From positions 1-64,000 of the forward strand of contig CANKUB010000007.1 in the NCBI GenBank assembly GCA_947486575.1: 64,000 bases of DNA. Direction: 5' to 3'. The translations under genes and the position numbers were made by a program. The stretch's first letter is position 1. The number at the start of each line of letters is the position of its first letter. The stretch comes from Betaproteobacteria bacterium. Its GTDB lineage: Bacteria > Pseudomonadota > Gammaproteobacteria > Burkholderiales > SG8-41. Below, in pieces: positions 50,863 to 59,211 of this stretch. Below the pieces are notes generated by a model. That model was not told the DNA's origin. It searched no databases and was given only the letters and a program-made list of their open reading frames with translations.

Positions 50863-51831
50863 TCAGTTGGAGACTTCGAATTTTACGGTCTTTGCCAGCT
50901 TGGACCAGCGCGTGAGTTCCGCTTTGAGGTAGGTTGCCATGTGCGCCGGGCTGCTGCCCACAGGTTCGCCACCGACAGTTTTCATGCGTTCACGCACCTC
51001 CGGCTTTTGCACGGCATCAACGATAGCGCCATTCAAACGATTGATCGCGGAAGCGGGGGTTCCGTGCGGTACAAAGGCTCCGAGCCATGTATTGACCTCA
51101 AAACCGGGCAACGCGGATTCGGCGATGGTTGGTATATCCGGCAGGGTACTGCTGCGCTTGAGGCTGCTGACCGCCAGCGCACGCACCCGGCCGGAAGTAA
51201 TCGCGCCGTACGCAGCGGGGATGGTTGCAAACACAAAGTTCAACCGCCCGCTCATCAGGTCTGTCATAAAGGCGCCAGCACTTTTGTAAGGCACGTGCGA
51301 CAACTGCAATCCCGCTGCATTGGCAAACATCTCGGTTACCAAGTGATTACCCGAGCCGTTGCCGACTGAGCCATAGTTGAGTACACCGGGCTTCGCCCTG
51401 GCGAGCGCAATCAGGTCGTTGGCGGATTTAACGGCCACGCTGGGATGCACCACGAGCACGGCAGGCACAACGGCGATCAGGCTCACCGGCGCGAAATCCT
51501 TCTCGGCATCGTACGGCAATTTCCTGAAAAGGATCGGGTTCGACGCAAGATTGGATGCGGAAATCAGCAGCGTATAACCATCCGCCTGCGCCTTCGCCAC
51601 CAGTGTGAATGCAGGCAATCCCGCGCCACCGCCACGATTGTCGATCACCAGCGACTGGCCCAGATTGGCCGATATGCCCGGCGCAATAATCCGCGCCAGC
51701 ACGTCCGCACTGCCGCCTACGCCATAAGGGATCACCGCGCGCAGGGGGCGTTCCGGAAAAGCATGGGCGCCAGTCACGCTGCCAGCAAAGACCAGCGCTG
51801 CAGGGGCTAAAGCAGCGCGCCTCAGCACCAC
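50863..51831 (-). CDS. TctC-family substrate-binding protein
   Basis: 322 residues. The start is one of two adjacent GTG codons at 51831 and 51828, overlapping the end of the NIPSNAP gene by 7 to 10 bases; the ORF-track start at 51912 is inside that gene. Signal peptide follows (LRRAALAPAALVFAGSVTGAHA). Loop: VIPYGVGGSADVLARI, an unusual YGVGG in place of FxPGG. DNRGGGAGLPA, HVPYKSAGAFMTDLMSG (YKS instead of YKG) and the tail VKFEVSN are also divergent. It is the most atypical receptor of the run. Confidence 0.87.
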   Translation of the reverse strand: MVLRRAALAPAALVFAGSVTGAHAFPERPLRAVIPYGVGGSADVLARIIAPGISANLGQSLVIDNRGGGAGLPAFTLVAKAQADGYTLLISASNLASNPILFRKLPYDAEKDFAPVSLIAVVPAVLVVHPSVAVKSANDLIALARAKPGVLNYGSVGNGSGNHLVTEMFANAAGLQLSHVPYKSAGAFMTDLMSGRLNFVFATIPAAYGAITSGRVRALAVSSLKRSSTLPDIPTIAESALPGFEVNTWLGAFVPHGTPASAINRLNGAIVDAVQKPEVRERMKTVGGEPVGSSPAHMATYLKAELTRWSKLAKTVKFEVSN

Positions 51832-52442
51832 GGGGAAAAAGCCACCGGTGTCATCAGGCTCGATTGAATGTCCTCCACCATCGTGCCGTGCTGCTTCAGG
51901 AACGCGCGCCACTCGGCGCTTTGCATGATCTGTGCTGGCGTCTGCGTGGCGGCGTGCGCGGATAAATGCACGACTTCATTCACGTCGCCGCTGTTGCCCG
52001 TCCATACGGCAACCGTTGCACCCCACAAGGGCGCAGGCAATTCATCCTGCAAAAGCCGGGCAAAGGCTGCAGTCTTGCCGGCCCGTGTGCGAAAAATCCG
52101 CAGGTGATACAGATTATCCGGCAGCTTCGGCAGATTAGGTTCCGCCAACGGCGTCAGCAGGCGCGACACCTGCCGCCGCATCAGCGGTTGCGAGTGCGGC
52201 AGATACTCGTTGCGCCACACATCCTGCTCTTGCAATTTGGCGCGCAACACTTCGCGCGTGGTAACCGACTCATGCTCCCACAGGTTAAATACACCATTCA
52301 CTGCGCCGATTTCGCACGCCCAAAAGCCCAGCAACTTGCCGTAGTCGTCACCACGAAACGGCACCGCCACCTTGCCCGCATGATTGATGTAATCGTCCAA
52401 ATGTCCTGCCGCGATTTCGTAGAAGCGCAGCTCATGCAGCAT
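51822..52442 (-). CDS. NIPSNAP family protein
   Basis: 206 residues. The opening MLHELRFYEIAAGHLDDYINH and the WACEIGAVNGVFNLWEHES near 43 are typical of the NIPSNAP alpha-beta fold. A second, weaker copy starts near 110 (YHLRIFRTRAGKTAAFARLL), so the protein holds two NIPSNAP modules. Such proteins are often found in catabolic operons of unknown function. It is the first gene of the eight-gene run and overlaps the TctC gene that follows. The promoter should lie in the 217 bases upstream, shared with the divergent gene at 52660. Confidence 0.87.
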   Translation of the reverse strand: MLHELRFYEIAAGHLDDYINHAGKVAVPFRGDDYGKLLGFWACEIGAVNGVFNLWEHESVTTREVLRAKLQEQDVWRNEYLPHSQPLMRRQVSRLLTPLAEPNLPKLPDNLYHLRIFRTRAGKTAAFARLLQDELPAPLWGATVAVWTGNSGDVNEVVHLSAHAATQTPAQIMQSAEWRAFLKQHGTMVEDIQSSLMTPVAFSPWC

Positions 52443-52659
52443 GGTGAATCCTTCCGCTTAAATGGGTTTCAGAGACGAAGCGCGATTTTAGTCGCAATGC
52501 TTATCACGGCACGACTTGATGCGGAAATACACCGAGCAAGCCGTATGTTTACCCTGGTTATAGCGCAGCACGTAAAGCGGTGTATAAAGAGTACCGCGTA
52601 CTCATGCGTAGGCGGAACGCCAGCCCAGCATTCATACCAACCACTTAAGGAAAATTTTA

Positions 52660-53415
52660 ATGAAATCAATAAGTTACAAAAACACTTCGCGGCGCGAATT
52701 CATGCGTGTGGCAACCGCTGTGATCGCGCTCAGCAGCCTGCCCACCGTGGCATTCGCACAGTACGGCGCAAGCCCTAGCGCTAGTAACAAAATGAAAATC
52801 GGCATTATCGGCTCCGGCAGAGTGGGTAGCGCCGTCGGCGGCGCGTGGGTCAAGGCCGGGCACGAAGTGATGTTCTCGTCGCTTGATCTGGAAGCCGACA
52901 AAAAGCTGGCCGCCAGCCTCGGCGGAGGTGCAAAGGCCGGTACACCGCGTGAAGCAGCCGCGTTCGGCACAGTGCTGGTGGTTTCGGTGCCCTACAAGGC
53001 GCTGCCGAGTGTTGGCAAAGACCTTGGCGAACTGCTCAAAGGCAAGATCGTCATTGATACCTCTAACCCCATCGTCGCACGCGATGGCGATATGGCCGTA
53101 GCTGCACGCGAAAAAGGCGCGGGTCAGTCTTCAATGGATTTTTTACCCGGCGCGCGCATCGTGCGTGCCTTCAACGCCATCGGCGCCGCACGCATGGCCG
53201 AAGCCGCCAGCAAAAAAGAAAATATCGGCATGCCTATCGCGGGTGATGACAAAGCCGCCATCGATACCGTCTCCGCGCTGGTGCGCGACGTGGGCTACGA
53301 GCCGGTTCTGGTGGGTAACCTCGCCACCATGGGCAAGCATCTGATACCGGGCACACCGCTGGGCGGTGAGCGTTCGCCGGATGAAGTGCGCAAGGTGGCA
53401 GCTACGTTGAAGTAA
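52660..53415 (+). CDS. NADP-dependent oxidoreductase (F420-dependent reductase-like) with export signal
   Basis: 251 residues. The first about 35 residues are a twin-arginine-like signal (TSRREFMRVATAVIALSSL ending FAQYG). The Rossmann domain follows: MKIGIIGSGRVGSAVGGAWV near residue 46 (GxGxxG), then LVVSVPYKALPSVGKDL near 105 and VIDTSNPIVARDGD near 129. GARIVRAFNAIGAARM near 160 and a final LGGERSPDEVRK complete the fold of the NADP/F420-dependent reductase family. NADPH and F420 are not found in the periplasm, so export of such a protein is strange. The ATG lies within a copy of the AT-rich motif. Confidence 0.83.
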   Translation: MKSISYKNTSRREFMRVATAVIALSSLPTVAFAQYGASPSASNKMKIGIIGSGRVGSAVGGAWVKAGHEVMFSSLDLEADKKLAASLGGGAKAGTPREAAAFGTVLVVSVPYKALPSVGKDLGELLKGKIVIDTSNPIVARDGDMAVAAREKGAGQSSMDFLPGARIVRAFNAIGAARMAEAASKKENIGMPIAGDDKAAIDTVSALVRDVGYEPVLVGNLATMGKHLIPGTPLGGERSPDEVRKVAATLK

Positions 53416-53434
53416 GCGTTCAAAGGCTGTACAT

Positions 53435-53457
53435 GTGGGCACAAAGTTCGTGCCCAC
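53435..53457. repeat. Perfect hairpin, 8-bp stem
   Basis: GTGGGCAC and GTGCCCAC are separated by AAAGTTC. It follows the oxidoreductase stop by 19 bases and has no T-run, so it is not a classic terminator. It may act as one, or be a palindromic dispersed element. Confidence 0.6.
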
Positions 53458-53490
53458 CCTTGCTCGCCGCAAGAGCCGCCCCTATCCCGA

Positions 53491-53580
53491 GTAGGGCGTC
53501 AATAAGCGTAGCGCATTGCGCCGCATGACACATTTGTAATCCGCATACGGCGCATTGCCCTTCGGCTAATGCGCCCTACG
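53491..53580. repeat. Imperfect palindromic element, about 36-base arms
   Basis: Left arm begins GTAGGGCG and runs to GCGCATTGCGCCGCATG; the right arm, reverse-complemented, is GTAGGGCGCATTAGCC and GCAATGCGCCGTATG. Together they form a long imperfect stem. It looks like a REP/MITE-type dispersed element. The right end overlaps the last codons of the hypothetical gene at 53566. Confidence 0.7.
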
Positions 53581-54234
53581 AGTTCTGCCCATGCCCAAGA
53601 GTCGGGCGAAGCCCGCTGCAATCCAGTCCCGTTTGACCACAGAGTTAGAGCACTTTGAAGAACTGTCGCTCAACTTCATTGACATACCCCTCGTAAAATT
53701 TAAGCCCAAGTTCAGCAAGTGCAACCGGGTGATGATTTGTAACTGGCTGTTCGGATGGCTAGTTGGTGGGTTGAACCATTCGCCATTGTTCTTCACAGAG
53801 ACAGCCACCGGCTGTGGGGCCTTATCTTCCACCAATATGGGATCTCCCTCGTAGGTTGTGATTTCACCTCCACGAATCTCCATATGATTTATGTAACCGC
53901 CGCGAGGATTGACGAACCGAATGCTGCGTGAGCCGGGTTCAATCTTTGTGAAATCTTGGATGGAGTGATTATCGGCTTCGCGCGCCTGCTTGAGGTAGCG
54001 CAACAGCATGTCCTTCTTTCTTAGACGATGATAAGTGCCCTGCCATGGCTCAAAACGACTACGTATTGATTGGCAACTACGCTCAACTTTGTTCCAAACT
54101 TTTTCGAGACAGGCAAGAAATACCTTCCATTCGGCCTCAAACACATCAAGCGATTTGGCGCTTCGCATGCCATCGAGCGATCTCGCAGCAGCTCGCAACT
54201 CGGCACGTGGATGTTTCAGGACTTCGTGCGACAT
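53566..54234 (-). CDS. Hypothetical protein, 222 residues
   Basis: Not recognised. Soluble, no signal peptide. Residues about 30-100 are helical and rich in charge (DVFEAEWKVFLACLEKVWNKVE, KKDMLLRYLKQAREADNHSIQD), and 105-190 look like a beta domain (IRFVNPRGGYINHMEIRGGEI). The pattern recalls AbiEii-free, phage-defence-adjacent or accessory proteins, but no domain can be named. The C-terminus (GMGRTRRAH) runs into the palindromic element, which supplies the stop, so the end of the gene may have been altered by that insertion. AT content is higher than the neighbours, a hint of transfer. Confidence 0.5.
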   Translation of the reverse strand: MSHEVLKHPRAELRAAARSLDGMRSAKSLDVFEAEWKVFLACLEKVWNKVERSCQSIRSRFEPWQGTYHRLRKKDMLLRYLKQAREADNHSIQDFTKIEPGSRSIRFVNPRGGYINHMEIRGGEITTYEGDPILVEDKAPQPVAVSVKNNGEWFNPPTSHPNSQLQIITRLHLLNLGLNFTRGMSMKLSDSSSKCSNSVVKRDWIAAGFARLLGMGRTRRAH

Positions 54235-54479
54235 AGGGTACGAGCGTCCCGACTAGTTTTAACCTGCAAAAGCGCCTGTTAACATCCGGGCGCACCCATT
54301 AACATCCCACTCGGAATTCAATGATATTCCCATAAAAACAAAGCTTTACAGAACTCCTCTGCATTTATAAATGCCGCTAAAACTAGCACAAAAAAACTTG
54401 CCTTTATCTACTGTATCAGCGCCACAGATAATCTGTCGGAATCTGCAGGCAAATGGCTGCGACGTTGAAACAACCCGCG
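54235..54479. other. 245-base gap, no gene seen
   Basis: AT-rich sequence between the unknown gene at 53566 and the enolase-superfamily gene. The only frames are short and run over neighbouring genes. It probably holds the promoter of the minus-strand unknown gene. A short stretch GCATTTATAAATGC at 54360 is a near-perfect palindrome. Confidence 0.4.
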
Positions 54480-55574
54480 TTACGCCACCCGCTGCCGCTC
54501 AACAATCCGCATATCCGGGTCTTTCCCCAACCCCGGCTCCTGCGGCACCGCAAAGTCGCCGTTCTTCGGAATGATCTGCTCGCCAAATGGCGTTTCGGCG
54601 AAGTCACAGTAGTAGCGCTCAATCGGGATTTCGCGCGCGGCGGCGGCGCAGACGTGTATCGACGCCAGCAGGCCGGGGCCGAAGTATGGCGAGTGCGGCA
54701 CGACGGTGATACCCGTCGCTTCGCCCAGCGCGAACACTTTGCGCATTTCGGTAACGCCGCCGATTTTGGTGATGCTGGGCTGGGCGATGCTGACGCCGCC
54801 GATTTCGAGCAGGCGTTTGAATTCCATGAAGTTGGAGATGTTTTCGCCCGCCGCCAGCGGCGTGGTGCTGGCGGTGCGCAAGCGCGCGAGGCCGCTGTGA
54901 TCGTCCGGCGGGTAGATCGGTTCTTCGATCCATGCGAGTTTCATGTCGGCCCACTCGCGCGCGATCCCGATGGATTCGTCCACCGTCCACGGGCAGGAGC
55001 AATCGACCATCAGTGGCAAATTTGGCCCGCAGGCTCTGCTCGCCGCACGCACAATATCGGTTTTATTTTCGTGCAGTTTGATCAAGCGGTAGCCACGACT
55101 GCGCGCCTCGGCAATTTTATCCACCACCATTTTTTCGTTGCCGTAACGCAGCAGGCTCGCGTACGCGGGCAGCGTAGCGCGTGCGCTACCGCCGAGCAAT
55201 TTATACAGCGGCAAGCCCGCACGCTTGGCCGCAATATCCCACAGTGCGATGTCCAGCCCAGAGACGGCAAACACCACCGCACCGCTACGACCTGTGTTGT
55301 AAAGGCCGCGATGCAGGTCGGCCTGAATTTGCGAAATCTGCGAGGGATCTTTGCCGATCACACGCGGCGCAATAATTTGCTCGACTGCGGTGCGGGTGGC
55401 GAGCCAGCCCGCGTTGGAAAACGCCTCGCCCCAGCCGGTGATGCCTTCGTCGGTCTCGACTTTGACCAGCAAGGTGTGGACATCATTTTTTGGTGCGCCA
55501 CTCGCTTGTGGCACTGCGCCGTCGAGCACCAACGGCGTACGGATGAGTATGGGTTCAATGCGGGTGATTTTCAT
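54480..55574 (-). CDS. Mandelate racemase/muconate-lactonizing enzyme family protein (enolase superfamily)
   Basis: 364 residues. Capping domain to about 125, barrel after it. The three metal ligands are visible: Asp in LMVDCSCPW near 194, Glu in WIEEPIYPP near 220 and Glu in LAAGENISNF near 247. The second-strand base is KLHENK near 168, that is K-x-H where mandelate racemase has K-x-K. At the seventh strand a His is in VVPHSPYFGPG near 297, but the partner Asp is replaced by Ser in QPSITKIGG near 270. So the superfamily half-reaction is kept, with a non-standard set of acids and bases. Likely an acid-sugar dehydratase or racemase of unknown substrate. A TctC gene follows its start. Confidence 0.9.
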   Translation of the reverse strand: MKITRIEPILIRTPLVLDGAVPQASGAPKNDVHTLLVKVETDEGITGWGEAFSNAGWLATRTAVEQIIAPRVIGKDPSQISQIQADLHRGLYNTGRSGAVVFAVSGLDIALWDIAAKRAGLPLYKLLGGSARATLPAYASLLRYGNEKMVVDKIAEARSRGYRLIKLHENKTDIVRAASRACGPNLPLMVDCSCPWTVDESIGIAREWADMKLAWIEEPIYPPDDHSGLARLRTASTTPLAAGENISNFMEFKRLLEIGGVSIAQPSITKIGGVTEMRKVFALGEATGITVVPHSPYFGPGLLASIHVCAAAAREIPIERYYCDFAETPFGEQIIPKNGDFAVPQEPGLGKDPDMRIVERQRVA

Positions 55575-55587
55575 CGGTTATCCCTTA

Positions 55588-55612
55588 TTTCATAAGCTAT
55601 TGATTTTATTGA
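55588..55612 (-). repeat. Copy of AT-rich dispersed motif
   Basis: Minus strand reads AATAAAATCAATAGCTTATG, in the 42-base gap between the TctC gene and the enolase-superfamily gene it precedes. Confidence 0.5.
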
Positions 55613-55616
55613 GTAA

Positions 55617-56609
55617 TTATTCAAGCGTAACGCCAGCGGCTTTGATAATTTTTCCCCAGGTAACGGTTTCTTCGCGGATGAACGCGGCAAACTGTTCCGG
55701 CGTGGTTGAACGCGTTTCAGCACCCTGTGACATCAAGCGCTCTTTGGTATCCGGCGCGTCCAGCGATTTCGCCAGCGCTGCGTGCAATTTCGCCACGATG
55801 TCTTTGGGCGTCGCTGCCGCAACCACCACACCGTACCAATTGTCGGCACGCACGCTGGGGTAGCCCGCCTCAGTCATGGTGGGCACATTCGGCAGTGTGG
55901 CTTGCCGCTTTGCGGTAGCGACCGCCAGCGCGCGCATTTTGCCCGCCTTCACGTGCGGCAGCAGAACCGGCACATCAAGTATGGTGAACAATACATGCCC
56001 GCCCAGAAGATCAATCACCGCCGGTGCGGCACCCTTGTATGGCACATGGATAATATCTATGCCCGCCGCCACGCGCAGTGACTCCACTGCCAGATGCGGC
56101 ATGCCGCCGCTGCCGGTGGAACCATAAACCAGCTGTTTGGGTTTTGCCTTGGCCAGCGCGACCAGATCCCTGGTGGTTTGCACAGGTAGCGACGGATGCA
56201 CCGCCAGCATTTCCGGCACGGTGACAGCCAGCGTCACTGGCGCCAGGTCGCGGGTAATATCAATCGGCAGCTTGGCATATAAATTGGGCGCAAAGGTCAA
56301 CACGCCGGTGCCCGCAAAATAGATTGCGTAGCCATCGGCTGGCGCGGTACGCGCAATGTGTTCGGCGGCGATCATGCCGCTGACGCCGACACGGTTATCG
56401 ATGACGACCTGCTGGCCGATGACTTCAGTCATTTTTTGCGCAATGGTGCGCGCAAAAAAATCTGCCGGCCCCCCCGCCGGAAAACCGACCAGCATGCGTA
56501 TCGGCTTGGTGGGGAAATTTGCGCCGGGTGCTTGCGCGAACGCGGCCATGGCACAAGGCAGGGTTACGGCAACAGCAAAACTGCGCATAAAATTACGCAT
56601 TAGACGCAT
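55617..56609 (-). CDS. TctC-family substrate-binding protein
   Basis: 330 residues from the ATG at 56609, which has a textbook ribosome site (GGAGGAG); the ORF-track start at 56735 is wrong. Signal peptide about 5-26 (SFAVAVTLPCAMAAFAQA). Loop: LVGFPAGGPADFFART (PAGG type), DNRVGVSGMIA, APADGYAIYF instead of APDGYT, HVPYKGAAPAVIDLLGGH and tail AAGVTLE. It precedes the enolase-superfamily enzyme on the same strand; together they would take up and convert an acid sugar or similar compound. Confidence 0.92.
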   Translation of the reverse strand: MRLMRNFMRSFAVAVTLPCAMAAFAQAPGANFPTKPIRMLVGFPAGGPADFFARTIAQKMTEVIGQQVVIDNRVGVSGMIAAEHIARTAPADGYAIYFAGTGVLTFAPNLYAKLPIDITRDLAPVTLAVTVPEMLAVHPSLPVQTTRDLVALAKAKPKQLVYGSTGSGGMPHLAVESLRVAAGIDIIHVPYKGAAPAVIDLLGGHVLFTILDVPVLLPHVKAGKMRALAVATAKRQATLPNVPTMTEAGYPSVRADNWYGVVVAAATPKDIVAKLHAALAKSLDAPDTKERLMSQGAETRSTTPEQFAAFIREETVTWGKIIKAAGVTLE

Positions 56610-56738
56610 CAACTCCTCCGATACTGTGTTTTCATTTTTCAAACGACCCCAAGCGCGGGGGCAGCAAACATACCATACCCGTTGCGTTGCATCGATCCCG
56701 AACCCACGCTGGCGGGGCAGTGTTTTGTTACACAATGC

Positions 56739-56834
56739 TTTCAGTCGCCGCCTTGTGCGTGATATAATCTGTATCTTATTGAATTTAAAGGGTTTGCTGC
56801 GGGGTCACCGCAGACAATCTTCAGCGATAAAGCG
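56739..56834 (+). promoter_or_regulatory. lpxC promoter and leader
   Basis: A perfect -10 hexamer TATAAT at 56763-56768 with a weak -35 (TTTCAG) 18 bases upstream. The leader then holds CTGCGG-GGTCA-CCGCAG at 56797-56813, a 6-bp stem and 5-base loop, ending 21 bases before the ATG. The hairpin may influence lpxC translation or be incidental. Confidence 0.5.
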
Positions 56835-57752
56835 ATGATTCGGCAGCGCACACTTAAAAACGTCATCAGCGCCACAGGCATCGGTGTTCACACCGGTGAA
56901 AAGGTGTATATGACGCTGCGTCCGGCAGCCGCTGATACCGGCATTGTATTCCGCCGCGTTGATTTGCCGCAGGTGGTGGAAATCAAGGCGGATCCGTATG
57001 CGGTGGGCGACACACGGCTGGCGTCTTGTCTGGTCAAAGAGGGCGCGTCGGTGGGCACGGTGGAGCATTTAATGTCTGCGCTGGCTGGTTTGGGCGTCGA
57101 CAATGCTTACGTCGATTTGTCCGCTGCCGAAGTGCCGATTATGGATGGCAGCGCGGGGCCGTTTGTGTTTTTGCTGCAATCGGCGGGCATCGAGGAGCAA
57201 AACGCCGCCAAGCGCTTTATCCGCATTCTCAAAACGGTTGAAGTGCGTCACGGTGATAAATGGGTGAAACTTGCGCCGTTTAACGGCTTCAAGCTCGACT
57301 TGGGTATTGAGTTCAACCATCCGGTATTTGATCGCTCGCGCCAGACCGTGAGCTTTGATTTTTCGTCCACCTCTTACGTTAAAGAAGTCAGCCGCGCCCG
57401 CACCTTTGGCTTCATGCAGGATGTGGAAGCCATGCGCGCGCAGGGCTTGGCGATGGGCGGCAGTCTAGAAAATGCCATTGTGATGGATGAATACCGTATC
57501 CTGAACAGTGATGGCCTGCGCTACGATGACGAATTCGTGAAACACAAAGCGCTGGATGCCATCGGCGATTTGTATTTGCTCGGCCACCCGATCATCGGCG
57601 CGTTCAGCGGCTTTAAATCTGGCCACGCGTTGAATAACCAACTATTGCGCGCGCTGCTTGAAGACAGCCAAGCATGGGAGTTTTGCAGTTTCAACAAGCC
57701 CGAAGAAGCCCCCCACTTCATTACCTGGCAACCGCAGACCGCTGGTGCGTAA
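56835..57752 (+). CDS. lpxC: UDP-3-O-acyl-N-acetylglucosamine deacetylase LpxC
   Basis: 305 residues, the usual length. First committed enzyme of lipid A synthesis, a cytoplasmic zinc deacetylase. Zinc ligands: His78 in [12 protein letters not shown], and His and Asp in [14 protein letters not shown] near residue 237. The catalytic His is in SGHALNN near 263. The start [24 protein letters not shown] is typical. Its place downstream of the ftsZ cluster and before secA is the standard betaproteobacterial order, and it marks the switch from accessory to essential genes. Transcribed from the promoter at 56763. Confidence 0.98.
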   Translation: MIRQRTLKNVISATGIGVHTGEKVYMTLRPAAADTGIVFRRVDLPQVVEIKADPYAVGDTRLASCLVKEGASVGTVEHLMSALAGLGVDNAYVDLSAAEVPIMDGSAGPFVFLLQSAGIEEQNAAKRFIRILKTVEVRHGDKWVKLAPFNGFKLDLGIEFNHPVFDRSRQTVSFDFSSTSYVKEVSRARTFGFMQDVEAMRAQGLAMGGSLENAIVMDEYRILNSDGLRYDDEFVKHKALDAIGDLYLLGHPIIGAFSGFKSGHALNNQLLRALLEDSQAWEFCSFNKPEEAPHFITWQPQTAGA

Positions 57753-57784
57753 GCTGGTGCGCTATACCGCGCGCGAAACTGCTC

Positions 57785-58246
57785 TTAATCGCCTGATTTA
57801 GTTCTGTTATTGACCAAGTTAGTTAAGGCTAACTTTAGGGAAGGATCACGTACAGCCTTCGACAATTTTGAAAATTGTTCAATAGAATCAATGGTTAACT
57901 TGTTTTTTTTAACCCGCGCTACCGGCTTTTGCTGAGGGAAATTCACTTGCAGCTCCACTTTAATTACAGTAACCTCCGCTTCCAGTTTACTGAATAAGGG
58001 CAGCAAGCGCGGTAGCAGTTGGCGCAGTTTCGCCGCAACGGCGGCTTGGTCTGCCAGCAAATAAAGCGTACCTGCCTTGATGTAACCCACACGACTTGCC
58101 TTGGAGAGAGAGGCGAATTCGACCGGGGCGTAGCCAAAATAGTCCATGTAAGCCTGTTGCAATATCGCCTGTCGCTGTGCCTTTTTGCGCACTGCATCAA
58201 GTTCGCTTGAAGCGCCGATCAGGCGCCGAATATCATGCAACGGCAT
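57785..58246 (-). CDS. DUF721 family protein (DciA-like)
   Basis: 153 residues on the strand opposite to its neighbours. The fold is the small DUF721/DciA type: VGYIKAGTLYLLADQAAVAAKLRQLLPRLL near residue 52-84, then a short strand VTVIKVELQVNF near 95. DciA proteins load the replicative helicase; many divergent DUF721 proteins have no known role. The C-terminal 45 residues (VKKNKLTIDSIEQFSKL) are a linker and helix. The gene lies between lpxC and the M23 peptidase, as in other betaproteobacteria, and is convergent with lpxC by 33 bases. Confidence 0.83.
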   Translation of the reverse strand: MPLHDIRRLIGASSELDAVRKKAQRQAILQQAYMDYFGYAPVEFASLSKASRVGYIKAGTLYLLADQAAVAAKLRQLLPRLLPLFSKLEAEVTVIKVELQVNFPQQKPVARVKKNKLTIDSIEQFSKLSKAVRDPSLKLALTNLVNNRTKSGD

Positions 58247-58269
58247 AAGTAGCTGCCTGGAGGTAAGCG

Positions 58270-59181
58270 TTGAACATTATTCTCGTTTCTGGACGCCTGG
58301 CGAAAGCGCGCACCATCAATTTGGGTGCCAAGCATATCGCAGGTGCCGCTGGCAGTGTGTTGTTGTCCGTAGTGGTTCTCGCCTGTGCGATTAATTTCGT
58401 CATGATGCGTTTTGCTTCAGACCTGCCCTTCATGAAAAATCAGGTGTTGTCGATTCAGCAAACGCAGCAAACCGAGAACGAATCGTACATGCGCGACAAT
58501 CTTAACGCCATGGCGCAGCGTTTGGGCCAGATGCAGGCGCAACTGCTGCGTCTCGATACGCTGGGCGAGCGACTAGCTAAGTTGGCTGGCTTCAAACCCC
58601 AGGATTTTCAGTTCAACGAAGTACCCGGTCGCGGCGGTGCACCATCGTCGGTGCCGAGTCGTGATGCCTCGCTGGGCGATCTGACGCGGCAGGTAGACCA
58701 ACTCACACGCCAAGTGGATGACCGTGGCGATACACTCAGCATACTCGAATCACTGCTCACCCGCGAAAGCGCCAAAAAGAAGCTGATCCCGACCATGATG
58801 CCGGTGATCGGCGGCGGCTACAACTCCAACTTTGGCTGGCGTATTGATCCGTTTAACGGTCAGCACTCCTATCACGAAGGCATTGATTTTGCAGGCGGCC
58901 TGGGCACACCCATTTTGGCGGCAGCGGGCGGTGTGGTGGTCTACGCGGAATACCACGCGGCCTATGGTAATATGGTGGAAGTTGATCACGGCAACGACTT
59001 GATTACGCGTTACGCTCACGCATCAAAATTGCATGTCAAAGTGGGCGAAATGGTATTGCGCGGGGCCAAAATCGCTGAAATGGGCAGTACTGGTCGCTCA
59101 ACGGGCACGCACCTGCACTTTGAAGTGCGCCAACGCGGTGTATCGGTGAACCCTGCTCAGTTTTTGCAGTTGCCAGGCTGA
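58270..59181 (+). CDS. M23 family metallopeptidase (LytM/NlpD-like), membrane-anchored
   Basis: 303 residues starting at TTG; GGAGGT lies five bases upstream. An N-terminal membrane anchor (IAGAAGSVLLSVVVLACAINFVMMRF) at about 22-49 is followed by a coiled coil (QTQQTENESYMRDNLNAMAQRL) to about 170. The peptidase domain carries HSYHEGIDFAGGLGTP near 205 (H-x3-D) and HLHFEVRQRG near 280 (HxH), so all zinc ligands are present and it should be active, unlike degenerate EnvC/NlpD. It probably cuts peptidoglycan crosslinks in the periplasm. Sits just before secA. Confidence 0.92.
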   Translation: MNIILVSGRLAKARTINLGAKHIAGAAGSVLLSVVVLACAINFVMMRFASDLPFMKNQVLSIQQTQQTENESYMRDNLNAMAQRLGQMQAQLLRLDTLGERLAKLAGFKPQDFQFNEVPGRGGAPSSVPSRDASLGDLTRQVDQLTRQVDDRGDTLSILESLLTRESAKKKLIPTMMPVIGGGYNSNFGWRIDPFNGQHSYHEGIDFAGGLGTPILAAAGGVVVYAEYHAAYGNMVEVDHGNDLITRYAHASKLHVKVGEMVLRGAKIAEMGSTGRSTGTHLHFEVRQRGVSVNPAQFLQLPG

Positions 59182-59211
59182 ACCAGCCTACGATCGCAAG
59201 ATCAAATGCGA

